DNA of 64,000 nt from the NCBI GenBank assembly GCA_963791325.1, contig CAWBRU010000013.1, positions 25,719 to 89,718 of the forward strand, given 5' to 3'. The DNA comes from JBEVJK01 sp963791325. GTDB lineage: Bacteria > Pseudomonadota > Alphaproteobacteria > Rhizobiales > Rhizobiaceae. The translations under genes and the position numbers were made by a program. Under the pieces are notes generated by a model. It saw only the letters and a program-made list of their open reading frames with translations. It had not been told where the DNA came from and did no database searches. Shown one piece after another: positions 63,839 to 64,000 of the stretch. The stretch's first letter is position 1; every line of letters begins with the position of its first letter.

Positions 63839-64000
63839 CTACTTTAAGCGGGCGAACGACTCGGCGAGTTCGGCGTCGGCCTGCTTGCAGCCGTCGGCGA
63901 TCGACACCTCGTCCGCCATCATGGCAGTGTAGTAGCGGATGAAGATCTTCTCGACTTCCTGGAAGTTGGCAGGCGAAGGCACCGCCTTGGTGTGCGGCAG
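63839..64000 (-). CDS. ABC substrate-binding protein, C-terminal fragment
   Basis: Only the last 53 residues are in the window (ending DAELAESFARLK). The PSPANFQEVEKIFIRYYTAM stretch and position just upstream of the two permease genes identify it as the C-terminal helix region of a CUT1 family 1 binding protein. Confidence 0.7.
   Translation of the reverse strand: MPHTKAVPSPANFQEVEKIFIRYYTAMMADEVSIADGCKQADAELAESFARLK

Overview
The window is a 64 kb, GC-rich chromosomal segment that looks like a free-living Alphaproteobacterium, most likely Hyphomicrobiales (Rhizobiales). The main reasons are four ABC sugar/peptide importers in 64 kb, twin-arginine signal peptides, a DeoR/triose-phosphate isomerase/RpiB trio typical of rhizobial and Brucella erythritol loci, and a dispersed intergenic repeat of the type seen in rhizobial genomes. 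No rRNA, tRNA or CRISPR array was recognised. The genus cannot be fixed from the sequence alone.

Layout. (1) 1-7847, plus strand: the end of an M24 peptidase/creatinase-like gene, an RraA-like protein, two Gfo/Idh/MocA oxidoreductases and a complete CUT1-type ABC importer (binding protein, two permeases, ATPase). (2) 8047-12575: a LysM/Ig-like envelope protein, then on the minus strand a 2OG-Fe(II) oxygenase and a CocE/NonD hydrolase. (3) 12851-18244: a complete five-gene Dpp/Opp-type importer. (4) 18421-24515: a large hybrid histidine kinase broken by one frameshift, an OYE/trimethylamine-dehydrogenase-like flavoprotein on the minus strand, and a DUF4242-adenylate cyclase fusion. (5) 33691-24532, minus strand: a nine-gene operon made of an IclR regulator, a CUT2-type importer, an SMP-30 lactonase, an FMN alpha-hydroxy-acid dehydrogenase, an SDR and an RraA-like protein. 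This reads as uptake plus lactone, oxidation and cleavage chemistry for a sugar or sugar acid. (6) 34-48.9 kb: mixed housekeeping and accessory genes, including a ferritin-like protein, a multicopper oxidase, an MFS carrier, small orphans, chorismate mutase, a 5'-3' exonuclease, the eryH/eryI-like trio, a Zn-alcohol dehydrogenase overlapping a TauE/SafE gene, a PQQ-type sugar dehydrogenase, DoxX and YCII. (7) 48.9-51.3 kb: a gene-poor stretch with repeats and a run of hairpins. (8) 51.3-57.9 kb: a giant autotransporter built from an A-B-C-D higher-order repeat of about 822 bp. (9) 58.2-64.0 kb, minus strand: a CUT1 importer with a GH116/DUF608 glycosidase.

Many genes carry single-base frame changes: the histidine kinase, a DUF982 gene, the alcohol dehydrogenase stop, an ABC ATPase (two), the GH116 gene and about 18 in the autotransporter. 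Reading across each one restores a normal protein. Residual assembly errors are therefore a serious alternative to real gene decay, especially in 51-61 kb. The most unusual structures are the autotransporter repeat with its plus-one-only lesions, a 58-bp inverted repeat bracketing a relic S24 repressor, a pair of paralogous small-ORF cassettes, and a four-hairpin intergenic element.
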